Below, piece after piece: positions 7,352 to 15,994 of a stretch of 64,000 nucleotides of DNA (positions within the stretch are counted from its first letter, which is position 1; each line of letters begins with the position of its first letter). Under the pieces are notes generated by a model, which was given only the letters and a program-made list of their open reading frames with translations, searched no databases and had not been told where the DNA came from. Both the position numbers and the translations under genes were made by a program. The stretch lies in the NCBI GenBank assembly GCA_964525015.1, contig CAZGFY010000002.1:95578-159577 (forward strand). The letters are read 5' to 3'. Origin of the DNA: RGIG3102 sp964525015. GTDB taxonomy: Bacteria > Bacillota > Clostridia > Oscillospirales > Ruminococcaceae.

Positions 7352-8094
7352 TAATCTTCATAATAAAATACGCCATAAAATGATGGTTTATCATTTGTTT
7401 TATTATATCCTTGTATTATAAGTTTATCATCTATCATAGTTTTATTTAAATTAAATTCATCCGCGTTTTTAAGCTCGGAAACAAAATAAATTTCCATTCG
7501 CTTTATTTTTTCTAAATTTGCCTGAATATCATTCATTGCATCGTAGCAAAATTCGCTGTATTTTAAATTATTAACGTGACCCACCATATCAAGATAGCTT
7601 TTTTTAACCTTATTATTATCAAAAAATTCATATTCAAATTTTTCTTTAAAAGTTGGCTTTGCTATCATTAATTCATTTTCTGTTGGAAACACTAATTCAA
7701 ATGGCAATTCCCTACTTCTATAAACACTCCTTGTGTTTAAATCAATTAAAGTTGAATACAAGGTTGCATTTAAAATATGCGTTCCATCTTCGCTGTGCAA
7801 TTGCACTTGACGACGAAAAACAACTCCTTTTCTTCCTGAAAACCAAGTTTTTCCTATTAATTTTTGTTCTCTATTTTTAATTGGATTAATTATATCAATA
7901 GTAAGCGATAGTATCACCCAAGACACACCACTTGGAAAAAGCTTTTCAAAATGAATATTATAATTCATTAAATGCTTATCCACCATAGAATTAATTATAT
8001 AATGATACGCAGGTGGCGTAAAATACCCTTTTTTATCAAAATGATGGAATTCTAAAAATATATCATAATTATAGTCGGTTTCATTTAAAGGCAT
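7351..8094 (-). CDS. Acyl-ACP thioesterase family protein
   Basis: A 247-residue double-hotdog protein of the acyl-ACP thioesterase family, which frees fatty acids from acyl carrier protein. The first hotdog starts YDIFLEFHHFDKKGYFTPPAYHYIINSMVDKHL and carries an SWVILSLTIDI strand. The second has the diagnostic DMVGHVNNLKYSEF near residue 170, with the HVNN catalytic or binding motif. Length fits bacterial members. It has its own promoter (8132-8160) and terminator, so it is monocistronic. Substrate chain length cannot be read from the sequence. Confidence 0.88.
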   Translation of the reverse strand: MPLNETDYNYDIFLEFHHFDKKGYFTPPAYHYIINSMVDKHLMNYNIHFEKLFPSGVSWVILSLTIDIINPIKNREQKLIGKTWFSGRKGVVFRRQVQLHSEDGTHILNATLYSTLIDLNTRSVYRSRELPFELVFPTENELMIAKPTFKEKFEYEFFDNNKVKKSYLDMVGHVNNLKYSEFCYDAMNDIQANLEKIKRMEIYFVSELKNADEFNLNKTMIDDKLIIQGYNKTNDKPSFYGVFYYED

Positions 8095-8131
8095 AGCTTA
8101 AAATCCTTTCAATTCTTTTCTCATACTGTCT

Positions 8132-8160
8132 ATTATATAAAAATATCCCTGCCATAGCAA
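8132..8160 (-). promoter_or_regulatory. Promoter of the thioesterase gene
   Basis: Minus-strand TTGCTA (8155-8160) and TATAAT (8132-8137) with a 17-base spacer. It overlaps the terminator hairpin of the upstream GGDEF gene. Confidence 0.65.
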
Positions 8161-8170
8161 GGATATTTTT
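8139..8170 (-). terminator. Terminator of the GAF/PAS/GGDEF gene
   Basis: AAAAATATCC (8161-8170 on the complementary strand) pairs with GGATATTTTT (8139-8148) around a 12-base loop. The stem includes the stop codon of the gene; the T-rich arm supplies the U-tract. Confidence 0.6.
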
Positions 8171-9620
8171 ATATTTTTTGATTTTTCATTTTAATACTTA
8201 AATAATCTTCCATTTTGATAAAATCGCCATTATGAGAGAATTTAATTGTATTCTTATTCTCTTTTTTAACTTTATACATTGCCTTGTCTGCTAAATGGAA
8301 AATTTCTTTAACATTAGTAGCATCTTCAGGATAATGCGCAACACCAATACTACATCCACATTTCATTGCTTTTTCATCATATTGATATTCTTCAGTGAAA
8401 ATTTTAAAAACACAATCTATAAGCTTTCTAAATTCTTCTTCTGTTTTATTATCTTTAACAATTAAAACAAACTCATCTCCACCCTGCCTATACGCTCTCA
8501 CATCATCACTGCAAATTTTCTCTAATTTTTCTGCAATTCCTTTAAGTAGCGCATCTCCTGCAAAATGCCCTAGAGTATCATTAACTTCTTTAAATTTATC
8601 TAAATCACAAAACAGTAAATACCATTTATCTGAAAATTTAGAATCATCTTCTACAAAAGCTTGCACATCATCCTGTAAACTTCTTCTATTAGGAAGCCCT
8701 GTTAGATAATCGTATTGTGCCAATTTTTCTATAAGCATTTGATTTTTCTTATTCTCTGTTATATCAACACTAGCAACTAAATGTGCTATTCTTCCATCAC
8801 TCCAAGTGAATGAAGAACTCAAAACCCTAAACCAAGATTTATCAAAAGGTCTTTCATAGTCCCAAGTGTAGGTTTTGTTTAAATTTCCGTTTTCGTCTAA
8901 TAATTTAGGTTGTGGGCAAAAATCACAAGGTCCTGTTTTATCATCAAAAATAGTTCCCCAGCATTTTTTGCCTATCATATTTTCAACTCCACCATAAGGC
9001 GCTGCCATTGATTTATTAACATATAATACATCGTGTGTATAATAATCATTTACATAAATATCTATTCCTATATGGTCTAAAACATTACTTAGTGCAGCTT
9101 CTGTATTAGCTATTCCTTTTTGAAACATTTCAAGTTTAATATTATTTGCAAGCAAGCTTAATAATGCACAGGATTTATATAAATCTGCCTGTGGACATCT
9201 TGCTTTTCTTCTCCTATCTCCAATACCCACAAATCCTGCAATTTCATAATGCTGATTTAATATAGGAATGAATATCAAAGTGTTCATTTGAAGTATGTCG
9301 CAAAGCTTTGTTTCAATTTCATCTTTTTTTGTATCGCCTTCACAGATAACAACTTTTTTTGAACATAATTCACTTAAAAGCTCTAAGCCTAATAAATCTT
9401 TTAAACTATATTCATCTTTTAAAGAATTTGTATTTATAACTTCATAATATTCTTTTTTATTAAATACACCTATATGGTTTGATTCGTAAATAAATCCATG
9501 GGATATATCAAAAAATTCACATACATCTTTCAAGAATTCATATTTTGAAAATTCAGCTTCATTTAAAAAGCTTAATTTTTCTATCATTTCTTGTAAAAAT
9601 ATATTTATATTATCACTCAT
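8169..9620 (-). CDS. GAF-PAS-GGDEF protein, probable diguanylate cyclase
   Basis: This 483-residue soluble signalling protein has three parts. Residues 1-165 look like a GAF-type sensor. Residues about 175-300 form a PAS domain with an unusual Cys pattern (GKKCWGTIFDDKTGPCDFCP). Residues about 310-470 form a GGDEF domain with YDYLTGLPNRRSL and an intact RQGGDEFVLI active site. The family makes c-di-GMP from two GTP. I see no RxxD inhibitory site just before GGDEF, so product inhibition may be weak. The three nearby PAS cysteines could bind a metal, heme or redox signal, but this is a guess. It is monocistronic with its own promoter. Confidence 0.9.
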   Translation of the reverse strand: MSDNINIFLQEMIEKLSFLNEAEFSKYEFLKDVCEFFDISHGFIYESNHIGVFNKKEYYEVINTNSLKDEYSLKDLLGLELLSELCSKKVVICEGDTKKDEIETKLCDILQMNTLIFIPILNQHYEIAGFVGIGDRRRKARCPQADLYKSCALLSLLANNIKLEMFQKGIANTEAALSNVLDHIGIDIYVNDYYTHDVLYVNKSMAAPYGGVENMIGKKCWGTIFDDKTGPCDFCPQPKLLDENGNLNKTYTWDYERPFDKSWFRVLSSSFTWSDGRIAHLVASVDITENKKNQMLIEKLAQYDYLTGLPNRRSLQDDVQAFVEDDSKFSDKWYLLFCDLDKFKEVNDTLGHFAGDALLKGIAEKLEKICSDDVRAYRQGGDEFVLIVKDNKTEEEFRKLIDCVFKIFTEEYQYDEKAMKCGCSIGVAHYPEDATNVKEIFHLADKAMYKVKKENKNTIKFSHNGDFIKMEDYLSIKMKNQKI

Positions 9621-9685
9621 TTATTTTCTCCAATATCATTTATTGTTACATATATAAAACCAATATATTTAATATATCACCTATT

Positions 9686-9715
9686 AGTATACCAAAAAGC
9701 ACAGATGTATTGCAA
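9686..9715 (-). promoter_or_regulatory. Promoter of the GAF/PAS/GGDEF gene
   Basis: Minus-strand TTGCAA (9710-9715) and TATACT (9686-9691), spacer 18 bases, about 65 bases before the start codon. The rest of the 276-base gap 9621-9896 shows only the lrgB terminator. Confidence 0.55.
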
Positions 9716-9867
9716 GTATATTTTGTTGGTTTTTAAACTTTTACACGGTTAAATCTAATTATTTTGCGCTAATCATAAGGAAAACATTGCTTGAATTTTA
9801 TTATTTTAAATATTCAGATTTTTCTATCACATTAATTTCCAATTTAAAACTAATTAAATAAAAAATA

Positions 9868-9892
9868 AAAGAGCAACAAAATGTTACTCTTT
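9868..9892 (-). terminator. Terminator of lrgAB
   Basis: AAAGAGTAAC and GTTGCTCTTT (stem 9868-9877 with 9883-9892, one G-U pair) followed on the minus strand by TATTTTTTATTT. It lies 4 bases after the lrgB stop. Confidence 0.85.
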
Positions 9893-9896
9893 GCTT

Positions 9897-10589
9897 TTAA
9901 ATTAGCCCTGCGTATATTTGCATAATTATAACTGTCATAATCCCGCTTAATGCAATAGATAAACTGCTCATTGCGCCCTCAATTTCTCCCATTTCCATAG
10001 CCTTCACTGTTCCTATTGCATGGCTAGAAGAGCCTATTGCAATCCCTTTTGCTATCGGATTTTTTATTTTAAATAGTTTTAAAGTAAAATCTGCAAATAG
10101 ATTCCCAGCCACACCAGTTAAAACAATAATTGCAACTGTTATCTCACCTATTCCTCCAAACTCTTCACTTAAAGGAAGTCCGATCGCTGTTGTTATGGAC
10201 TTTGGAAGCAGCGTTATATACTGCTCACTTGTAAGAGATAAAACTTCTGCTAAAAGATAAATAGATGTAACACTTATTAAAACACCTGTAAAAACTCCAA
10301 TTAATATTGCAAATAAGTTGTTTTTTAAAAGCTCTAATTGTCTATATAAAGGAAGAGCTAAACAAATCGTTGTAGGAGTTAAAAGATAATTAACATATTG
10401 TGCTGATTGCATATAAACTGTGTATTCAATATCAAACACTAGTAAAACTATTATAATTATAATAATAGCAATTATTAAAGGATTGAATATATCTTTTTTT
10501 AATTTTTCTTTAACTAATCCTGCTAAACAATAACAACTAAGCGTTAAAAAGGAGCCAAAAAATATTGAAGAAGTTATATTATCTATCAT
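9897..10589 (-). CDS. lrgB: LrgB family membrane protein
   Basis: This 230-residue protein has about six to seven membrane segments and the family block LPKSITTAIGLPLSEEFGGI, then a late GIAIGSSSHAIGTVKAMEMGEIEGAMSSL. LrgB/CidB proteins work with LrgA/CidA-type holin-like partners; described roles are control of murein hydrolase export, cell lysis, and pyruvate or glycolate transport in several bacteria. Its start overlaps the end of lrgA by 11 bases, so the two are translated together. Which role applies here cannot be decided. Confidence 0.92.
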   Translation of the reverse strand: MIDNITSSIFFGSFLTLSCYCLAGLVKEKLKKDIFNPLIIAIIIIIIVLLVFDIEYTVYMQSAQYVNYLLTPTTICLALPLYRQLELLKNNLFAILIGVFTGVLISVTSIYLLAEVLSLTSEQYITLLPKSITTAIGLPLSEEFGGIGEITVAIIVLTGVAGNLFADFTLKLFKIKNPIAKGIAIGSSSHAIGTVKAMEMGEIEGAMSSLSIALSGIMTVIIMQIYAGLI

Positions 10590-10950
10590 TCTTACAGCCC
10601 CCCTTATTAGAGTTTTTTAGTAGCATTTGAGTTATTTTGGCAGTAAGCCCCATAATAATAACTGTTAAAAAAACAACACTTATTATAATTGCAGGTAGCA
10701 TTAACATTATATCCTCATAATTATTAACAACTCCAACTCCAGCTGGAATAAACATTATCCCCATAATTGAAATTAAAAAATCTGCAACATTTTCTATGTC
10801 TTTTGGCTTTATAATTTTAAAAGATAATAAACTAAATAAAATAATCATTCCATATATGCTAGATGGAACTGGTAGTGGTATAATAGTTTTTAATATTTCA
10901 GCTATAAAAGTTATTAAAAATATAATACTAAGTTGTTTTAAGTATTTCAT
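10579..10950 (-). CDS. lrgA: LrgA/CidA family holin-like protein
   Basis: This 123-residue protein has four membrane segments and the family core IPLPVPSSIYGMIILFSLL followed by FLISIMGIMFIPAGVGVVNNY. It is the small partner of LrgB. The start is ATG 10950. An AAAAGGAAAA site lies upstream, partly inside a short GGAAAACTTCC hairpin. A promoter lies at 10991-11019. No LytSR two-component system, the usual regulator, is found in the window. Confidence 0.9.
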   Translation of the reverse strand: MKYLKQLSIIFLITFIAEILKTIIPLPVPSSIYGMIILFSLLSFKIIKPKDIENVADFLISIMGIMFIPAGVGVVNNYEDIMLMLPAIIISVVFLTVIIMGLTAKITQMLLKNSNKGGCKNDR

Positions 10951-10990
10951 TTTAGGAAGTTTTCCTTTTCTTATTTTATATGATAACTTA

Positions 10991-11019
10991 ATTTTAATTA
11001 ATAATATTTAAATAGTCAA
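10991..11019 (-). promoter_or_regulatory. Promoter of lrgAB
   Basis: Minus-strand TTGACT (11014-11019) and TAAAAT (10991-10996) with a 17-base spacer, about 40 bases before lrgA. Confidence 0.65.
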
Positions 11020-11041
11020 GTTTTTATTTGCATGTAATTTA

Positions 11042-11069
11042 AAAGGTGGTTTATTTAAAAACCACCTTT
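11042..11069 (-). terminator. Terminator of the methionine gamma-lyase gene
   Basis: AAAGGTGGTTT pairs with AAACCACCTTT (11-bp perfect stem, 11042-11052 with 11059-11069). The stem is clear but the following tract TTTTAAATTAC is weak. Confidence 0.75.
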
Positions 11070-11073
11070 GTTA

Positions 11074-12270
11074 TTACAATAATTTATTTAATCCATTCTC
11101 TAAATCTTCTACAATATCCTCAACATTTTCAAGCCCTATTGATAATCGAATTAAACCCTCTGGTATACCTGCCTCTTTTAATTCTTCTTTTGTATAAACT
11201 GAATGTGTCATAGAAGCTGGGTGCTCAATTAATGTCATCACATCTCCAAGGCTAACAGCTAGTGTGCATAAATTTAAGCTATCTAAAAGCTTTATACCTG
11301 CTTCTTTTCCACCTTTAACTTCAAAAGATATCATTGCTCCAAAATCAGTCATCTGTTTTTTTGCTATCTCATAGTTTGTATGAGTTTCAAATCCTGGGAA
11401 GTATATTTTATCAATCGCTGGATGATTTTTTAAAACTTCAGCAACAATTTTTGTATTTTCACAATGCCTTTGCATTCTAATTTCAAAAGTTTTAAGCCCC
11501 CTTAAAATCAAATATGCCTCTTGTGGGCCTAGCACTGAGCCTGTCATATCTTTAATGCCAAACATTCTAACTTCATTTATAAATTCATTAGTCCCTAAAG
11601 CAAAACCAGCAATAACATCTCCATGACCATTTAAATATTTAGTTGCAGAATAAACTACAACATCTGCACCTAATTCAATAGGCCTTGTTATATAAGGAGA
11701 TGCAAAGGTATTATCGCAAATCACCTTAATATCCTTATTATAATTATGAGTTATTTTTGATATTTCTTTGATATCAACTATTTTTAAAGTAGGATTTGCA
11801 GGTGTTTCTATGTACACGGCACAGGTATTGGGTTTTAATGCTTTTTTTACTTCTTCTAGATTTGATGTATCTATAAAGCTTACCTCAACTCCATACCTTG
11901 TCAATCCATGAGTTAGTAAGGTATGTGTGCAGCCATATAAAACTTCATCAGCAATTATATGCTTTCCTGCCGCTGCAACAGTCCAAAAAACTGCCGAAAT
12001 AGCGCCCATTCCCGACGAAGTGGCAACGCAAGCTTCTGCATTATCCAAAAAAGCAACTTTTGATTCTAAAACTGCAGTTGTAGGGTTTCCAAGACGAGTG
12101 TATATAAATCCTGTTTCTTCTCCAGCAAATCTATTTCCACCCTGCTCACAATTATCAAAAATAAATGTTGAAGTTTGATAAATCGGAGTTGTTAATGAGC
12201 CATACATTGTATCTTTAACATTTCCTGCGTGAATTGATTTTGTTCCAATTTTTTTATTAGAATAATCCAT
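11074..12270 (-). CDS. Methionine gamma-lyase (PLP enzyme of Cys/Met metabolism)
   Basis: This PLP-dependent enzyme is about 398 residues long. Counting from the longer frame (start 12282), it has Y61-T-R63 for phosphate binding, D190-NT, and the PLP lysine K215 in YSATKYLNGHGD. The loop LYGCTHTLLTHGLTRYGVEV carries Cys118 next to a Tyr; this Cys is typical of methionine gamma-lyase and is usually absent in cystathionine gamma-synthase. The reaction would give methanethiol, 2-oxobutyrate and ammonia. I prefer the ATG at 12270 because the first ATG is only 1 base from AAAGG and the family aligns better from MDYSNKK. Cystathionine gamma-lyase or O-acetylhomoserine sulfhydrylase remain possible. 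The neighbour is a divergent NhaC-type transporter. Confidence 0.85.
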   Translation of the reverse strand: MDYSNKKIGTKSIHAGNVKDTMYGSLTTPIYQTSTFIFDNCEQGGNRFAGEETGFIYTRLGNPTTAVLESKVAFLDNAEACVATSSGMGAISAVFWTVAAAGKHIIADEVLYGCTHTLLTHGLTRYGVEVSFIDTSNLEEVKKALKPNTCAVYIETPANPTLKIVDIKEISKITHNYNKDIKVICDNTFASPYITRPIELGADVVVYSATKYLNGHGDVIAGFALGTNEFINEVRMFGIKDMTGSVLGPQEAYLILRGLKTFEIRMQRHCENTKIVAEVLKNHPAIDKIYFPGFETHTNYEIAKKQMTDFGAMISFEVKGGKEAGIKLLDSLNLCTLAVSLGDVMTLIEHPASMTHSVYTKEELKEAGIPEGLIRLSIGLENVEDIVEDLENGLNKLL

Positions 12271-12327
12271 AATTATTTCCATACCTTTCTTTTTTTACTT
12301 CTATTATTTCCCATTATATCACATTTT

Positions 12328-12390
12328 TTGACATAGTAAAGATTTAATTCATATAAATATATTGAGTTAATTAAATTAATATGATATACT
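12328..12390 (+). promoter_or_regulatory. Promoter region of the NhaC-type transporter (two candidates)
   Basis: Two plus-strand candidates are seen: TTGACA (12328-12333) with TATAAA (12352-12357), spacer 18; and TTGAGT (12362-12367) with TATACT (12385-12390), spacer 17, the latter with an extended TGA before the -10. The second fits the gene start (12451) better. A minus-strand TATAAT near 12315, with TTTACT 16 bases upstream, probably serves the lyase gene. No S-box or T-box is visible. Confidence 0.6.
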
Positions 12391-12450
12391 AAAATTTAAA
12401 TAGAAATTTTTTCAAAATAACTATACAAAAAATTAGGAGATTTAATAATT

Positions 12451-13806
12451 ATGGAAAACAAAAACAATCAGCCTAAATCCAATGGGCTGGCACTCATTCC
12501 CTTTTTAGCTTTTGTAGCTATCTATCTTGGTGCTGGAATTCTTCTTCAATCTCAAGGAGTTGAAATGGCATTTTATGAATTCCCATCAGTTGTTGCTCTA
12601 TCTGTCGGTGTGGTTTTAGCATTTATTATGTTCCGCGGTGATATTGATAAAAACTTTAAAGATTTTGCAAAAGGATGCGGAAACGAAAATATCGTAACTA
12701 TGCTTATTATCTATCTTTTAGCTGGTGCTTTTGCTGGTGTTTCTGGTGCTATGGGTGGCTCTGAGAGCACGGCTGCTCTTGGTATTTCTTTAATCCCAGT
12801 TGAATATTTAACTGCTGGTATATTTATTATTTCAGCTTTTATGGCAGTTTCAACTGGCACTTCAATGGGTACTATCAGTGCTATTGCTGGCACTTCACTA
12901 AGTGTTGCACAGCAGGCAAATTTATCAACTCCTTTAGTTATTGCTGCCGTGGTTGGTGGGGCAATGTTTGGGGATAATTTATCTGTTATTTCTGATACAA
13001 CAATTGCTGCTACAAAAACTCAAGGTGTTGCAATGAAAGATAAGTTTAGAATAAACTTTACAATCGCTATACCAGCAGCTATCATAACAATAATCTTGCT
13101 TTTAATATTTGGAGCGCCCGAAACTGCTAGTACAATTCCACCAACTGAATATCAGTTTATTAAAGTTATTCCGTATTTATTTGTTTTAATATCTGCTATT
13201 GCTGGATTAAATGTATTTTTAGTGCTACTACTTGGAACTATTCTTTCTGGCGTTATCGGTATATTTACTGGTGATTTAACAATATTAACATTCGCACAAA
13301 GCATTTATAGTGGATATACTGGAATGAACGAAGTTTTCCTACTTTCTTTTGCAACTGGTGGATTATCTAACATGGTAACTGTTAACGGTGGCCTGCAATG
13401 GTTAATTGAAAAAATCCAAAAATTCGCAAAAGGCAAACGCTCAGCTGAATTTAGCATCATAACTTTAACTGCATGTGCTGATATTGCCACTGCAAACAAT
13501 ACTGTTGCTATTGTTATAGTTGGACCAATTGTTAAATCTATTTCAACTAAATTTAAAATAGACCCTAGACGAACAGCATCCCTTTTAGACATAACTTCTT
13601 GTGTAACTCAAGGTGCAATACCATACGGAGCTCAGCTTTTAGTTGCCGGGTCTATCGCTGGAATATCGCCTACTGCGATTATCCCTTTGTTATGGTATCA
13701 AGGGCTACTAGCTATATTTGCTATTCTTTCTATTTTCATCCCATTTGCAGACGGATTAATCAAAAAACAACCTTGGAACTTTGAAGAAGAAGCTTTAAAT
13801 ATATAA
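12451..13806 (+). CDS. NhaC-family Na+/H+ antiporter, possibly a methionine transporter
   Basis: This 451-residue membrane protein has about 11-12 hydrophobic segments and two related halves. It carries conserved NhaC signatures such as GGAMFGDNLSVISDTTIAAT and a second-half ATANNTVAIVIVGPIVKSI. NhaC proteins exchange Na+ for H+ or carry organic acids and amino acids; one branch (MetT) was proposed as a methionine transporter. It starts behind TTAGGAG and is divergent from a likely methionine gamma-lyase, so methionine uptake is a reasonable inference. Plain Na+/H+ antiport is the alternative. Confidence 0.88.
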   Translation: MENKNNQPKSNGLALIPFLAFVAIYLGAGILLQSQGVEMAFYEFPSVVALSVGVVLAFIMFRGDIDKNFKDFAKGCGNENIVTMLIIYLLAGAFAGVSGAMGGSESTAALGISLIPVEYLTAGIFIISAFMAVSTGTSMGTISAIAGTSLSVAQQANLSTPLVIAAVVGGAMFGDNLSVISDTTIAATKTQGVAMKDKFRINFTIAIPAAIITIILLLIFGAPETASTIPPTEYQFIKVIPYLFVLISAIAGLNVFLVLLLGTILSGVIGIFTGDLTILTFAQSIYSGYTGMNEVFLLSFATGGLSNMVTVNGGLQWLIEKIQKFAKGKRSAEFSIITLTACADIATANNTVAIVIVGPIVKSISTKFKIDPRRTASLLDITSCVTQGAIPYGAQLLVAGSIAGISPTAIIPLLWYQGLLAIFAILSIFIPFADGLIKKQPWNFEEEALNI

Positions 13807-13839
13807 TTAAAATTAAATATCTTACTTATTTATAAATTC

Positions 13840-13876
13840 AAAATGACGATTTCCCTGAAAAGAAAATCGTCATTTT
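13840..13876 (+). terminator. Bidirectional terminator after the NhaC-type gene
   Basis: AAAATGACGATTT (13840-13852) pairs perfectly with AAATCGTCATTTT (13864-13876). It separates the plus-strand transporter from the convergent M42 peptidase gene. Confidence 0.9.
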
Positions 13877-13893
13877 TATATATAATTTTAATT

Positions 13894-14940
13894 CTATTTG
13901 CAGTCCATATAAAGAACTGCAAGTGCCATAGTATTTAAAACGCCCTCTAAATGAGTTCTCTCCATTCCGTGCGAAGCATGAACTCCCATTCCAATTAAAG
14001 CACCTTTAATATCATTAGAGCCTTTTAATGCAGCACTAACATCCGAGCCATAGCTTGGATAAATATCAACTGCATAATTAAGATTATTTTCTTTTGCAAG
14101 ATTAACAAGCTTTGTTACCATATCATAATCATAAGGGCCACTTGAATCCTTTGCACAAATAGATACATCATATTCTGTGCAAGATAAATCCTTTCCTATA
14201 CATCCCATATCAAGTGCTAATAATTCACTTATCTCACTTGGCAAATACGATGCACCGTGTCCTGTTTCTTCATAAACAGTTATCATCATTTTCGTATTAA
14301 ATTCTGGCTTTAAATTGTAATCCTTTAAGTATTTTAAAATAGTAATAATTAATGCCACATTTGCTTTATCATCAATAAATCTTGATTTTAAAAACCCACT
14401 TTTAGTTATAGTAGTTTTTGTGTCTGGAAAGATAAAATCTCCTGCGCAAATTCCAAGATTTTGAGTGTCTTTTTTGTTTTTAACTCTTTCATCAATTCTC
14501 ACTAGCATATTGTCTTCATCTCGTGGTGCTGAATTAGCTTTTTCAAAAACATGTGCTGCTGGGTGTTTACTTAAAAAAGTTCCTGTATATATTTTGCCAT
14601 CACGAGTACGAATTTTACAGTATTCACCGTCCATAGTTGGTAAAGTTATTCCGCCTATTTTAGTAAACGCTAGAGTTCCATCCGAATTTACACTTCTAAC
14701 CATTGCACCGATTGTATCTATATGAGCTGATACACCAACTGTTTTTTCGGTATTTCTTCCTAAAACTTCAATAATTAGATTTCCTTTTTGAGTTTTATAA
14801 TGAGAATACCCCATTTCATCTGCATATTTTTCAATTAAAGCGATAGCTTCTTTTGTATACCCCGTAACACTGTCTGTTGCCATTATTTCTTTAATTTTTT
14901 CTATGAAAAATCCTTCATATTCTCTTAACTTTTGCATCAT
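13894..14940 (-). CDS. M42 family metallopeptidase (glutamyl aminopeptidase/endoglucanase-like)
   Basis: This 348-residue cytosolic, dinuclear zinc/cobalt aminopeptidase belongs to the M42 family. The ligands and catalytic residues appear in order: SAHIDTIG, the bridging Asp in RFIDDKAN, the general base EE in YEETGHG, LALDMG, and the final His in HASHGMERTH. It starts at ATG 14940 behind GGAGAATAGTAT and lies 3 bases after the GNAT gene. Members are often called FrvX, cellulase M or glutamyl aminopeptidase; the substrate cannot be told. Confidence 0.92.
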   Translation of the reverse strand: MMQKLREYEGFFIEKIKEIMATDSVTGYTKEAIALIEKYADEMGYSHYKTQKGNLIIEVLGRNTEKTVGVSAHIDTIGAMVRSVNSDGTLAFTKIGGITLPTMDGEYCKIRTRDGKIYTGTFLSKHPAAHVFEKANSAPRDEDNMLVRIDERVKNKKDTQNLGICAGDFIFPDTKTTITKSGFLKSRFIDDKANVALIITILKYLKDYNLKPEFNTKMMITVYEETGHGASYLPSEISELLALDMGCIGKDLSCTEYDVSICAKDSSGPYDYDMVTKLVNLAKENNLNYAVDIYPSYGSDVSAALKGSNDIKGALIGMGVHASHGMERTHLEGVLNTMALAVLYMDCK

Positions 14941-14943
14941 ATA

Positions 14944-15516
14944 CTATTCTCCTTTTATAAAATCTTTTTTTAATAATATGTATTTTGCATTCTCAATTTC
15001 TTTATTTAGCTGTGGTGCAATAAATCTAGTGTTTTTAATGAATTTAAATCCACATTTTTCAATAACTCTTTTTGATTGATTATTATCTAAAAAATGAGTG
15101 ACACTAAATGCAGTTATCTCTGTGTTGTCAAAATAATATTTCATAACAGCTAAAGATGATTCTTTTGCTATACCTTTTCCCCAGTAATCCTTTGATATAA
15201 CATAACCTATTTCTCTTATCTCTTCATTTTTAAAATCTTCATCCTGACTAAAATGCGAGCTCATAACGCCAACAGAACCGATAACTTTACCAGTTACTTT
15301 ATCTGTAATAGCAAACTCATTTTTATTTTTTAAAAACATATCTAAAATCTTTTTTGATTCATCTATATTTTTATGATGATTCCAGCCAGCCATCTCGCCC
15401 ACACCTTCTACTCTAGCATACTCATAAAAATCTTCTAAATCCGTTTCTTTAAAAGCTCTTAAAATCAACCTATCAGTTTTAATCATGATATGAGTAGTAT
15501 CAATTATCTTATCCAT
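14944..15516 (-). CDS. GNAT-family N-acetyltransferase (RimJ-like)
   Basis: A 190-residue acetyltransferase. It has the RimJ/RimL type N-terminus MIKTDRLILRAFKETDLEDFYEYA, the motif A region IGYVISKDYWGKGIAKESSLAV for acetyl-CoA binding, and the NNQSKRVIEKCGFKFI end block. I take ATG 15516 rather than the upstream GTG because AAAGG lies 11 bases before it. The substrate may be a ribosomal protein or a small amine; not known. It sits between HxlR and the M42 peptidase in one transcription unit. Confidence 0.9.
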   Translation of the reverse strand: MDKIIDTTHIMIKTDRLILRAFKETDLEDFYEYARVEGVGEMAGWNHHKNIDESKKILDMFLKNKNEFAITDKVTGKVIGSVGVMSSHFSQDEDFKNEEIREIGYVISKDYWGKGIAKESSLAVMKYYFDNTEITAFSVTHFLDNNQSKRVIEKCGFKFIKNTRFIAPQLNKEIENAKYILLKKDFIKGE

Positions 15517-15556
15517 ATAGCTTTTCACCTTTCTTTAATTTAATTTTAATGAAATA

Positions 15557-15895
15557 TTACACATCTTTTGTATCTAAATCTTGTATGTATTTATCACCAA
15601 ATGTATGCAGAGCCGATAAAACTGGTAGAAAACCTTTTCCTACTTCACTAAGGCTGTATTCAACCTTAGGTGGTACTTGGTGGTATTCTTTTCTTAAAAT
15701 TAATTTTTCATCTTCTAATTTTTTAAGCTGCCTTGAAAGAGTTGTGTGTGTTAATTTTTCTGGCATACTTCTTTGTAGCTCATTAAATCTTTTTTCCCCA
15801 CTTGATAAAAGATACATAATATAAATCGCCCATTTTCCTGATAATAGCTTTTGAGCTGTTACAAATGGGCATTTTCCAAATAAATCTTGTTGCAT
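15557..15895 (-). CDS. HxlR-family transcriptional regulator
   Basis: This 112-residue winged-helix protein is typical of HxlR/YodB regulators: CPFVTAQKLLSGKWAIYIMYLLSSGEKRFNELQRSMPEKLTHTTLSRQLKKLE, then a wing with VEYSLSEVGKGFLPVL. Cys9 near the N-terminus is in the position used as a redox or electrophile sensor in YodB-like members. It heads the HxlR-GNAT-M42 operon and is divergent from a transporter/oxidoreductase operon, which it probably controls through the shared 161-bp promoter region. Confidence 0.92.
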   Translation of the reverse strand: MQQDLFGKCPFVTAQKLLSGKWAIYIMYLLSSGEKRFNELQRSMPEKLTHTTLSRQLKKLEDEKLILRKEYHQVPPKVEYSLSEVGKGFLPVLSALHTFGDKYIQDLDTKDV

Positions 15896-15970
15896 TTCAA
15901 TAAATCCTTTCGTTAATTGTTGTGTAAATTTAAATTTAGCTTGTTTTCATCTAATATTTTTCATAGTATC

Positions 15971-15994
15971 AAAAAAGAGCGTACTTGCTTTTTT
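15971..15994. promoter_or_regulatory. Candidate HxlR operator
   Basis: The imperfect palindrome AAAAAAGAGC-GTACTT-GCTTTTTT lies just after the start of the hxlR transcript and over the -35 box (TTGCTT, 15985-15990) of the plus-strand promoter. A regulator bound here could control both directions. Assignment is inference. Confidence 0.45.

Noticed and set aside
8395..8709. Plus-strand 104-residue frame in the GGDEF gene
   Set aside because: Antisense shadow of a clear gene; composition is Ser/Leu-rich without any start signal.
12283..12450. SAM riboswitch or T-box before the methionine gamma-lyase gene
   Set aside because: The 168-bp gap has no conserved S-box or T-box core and no terminator stem.
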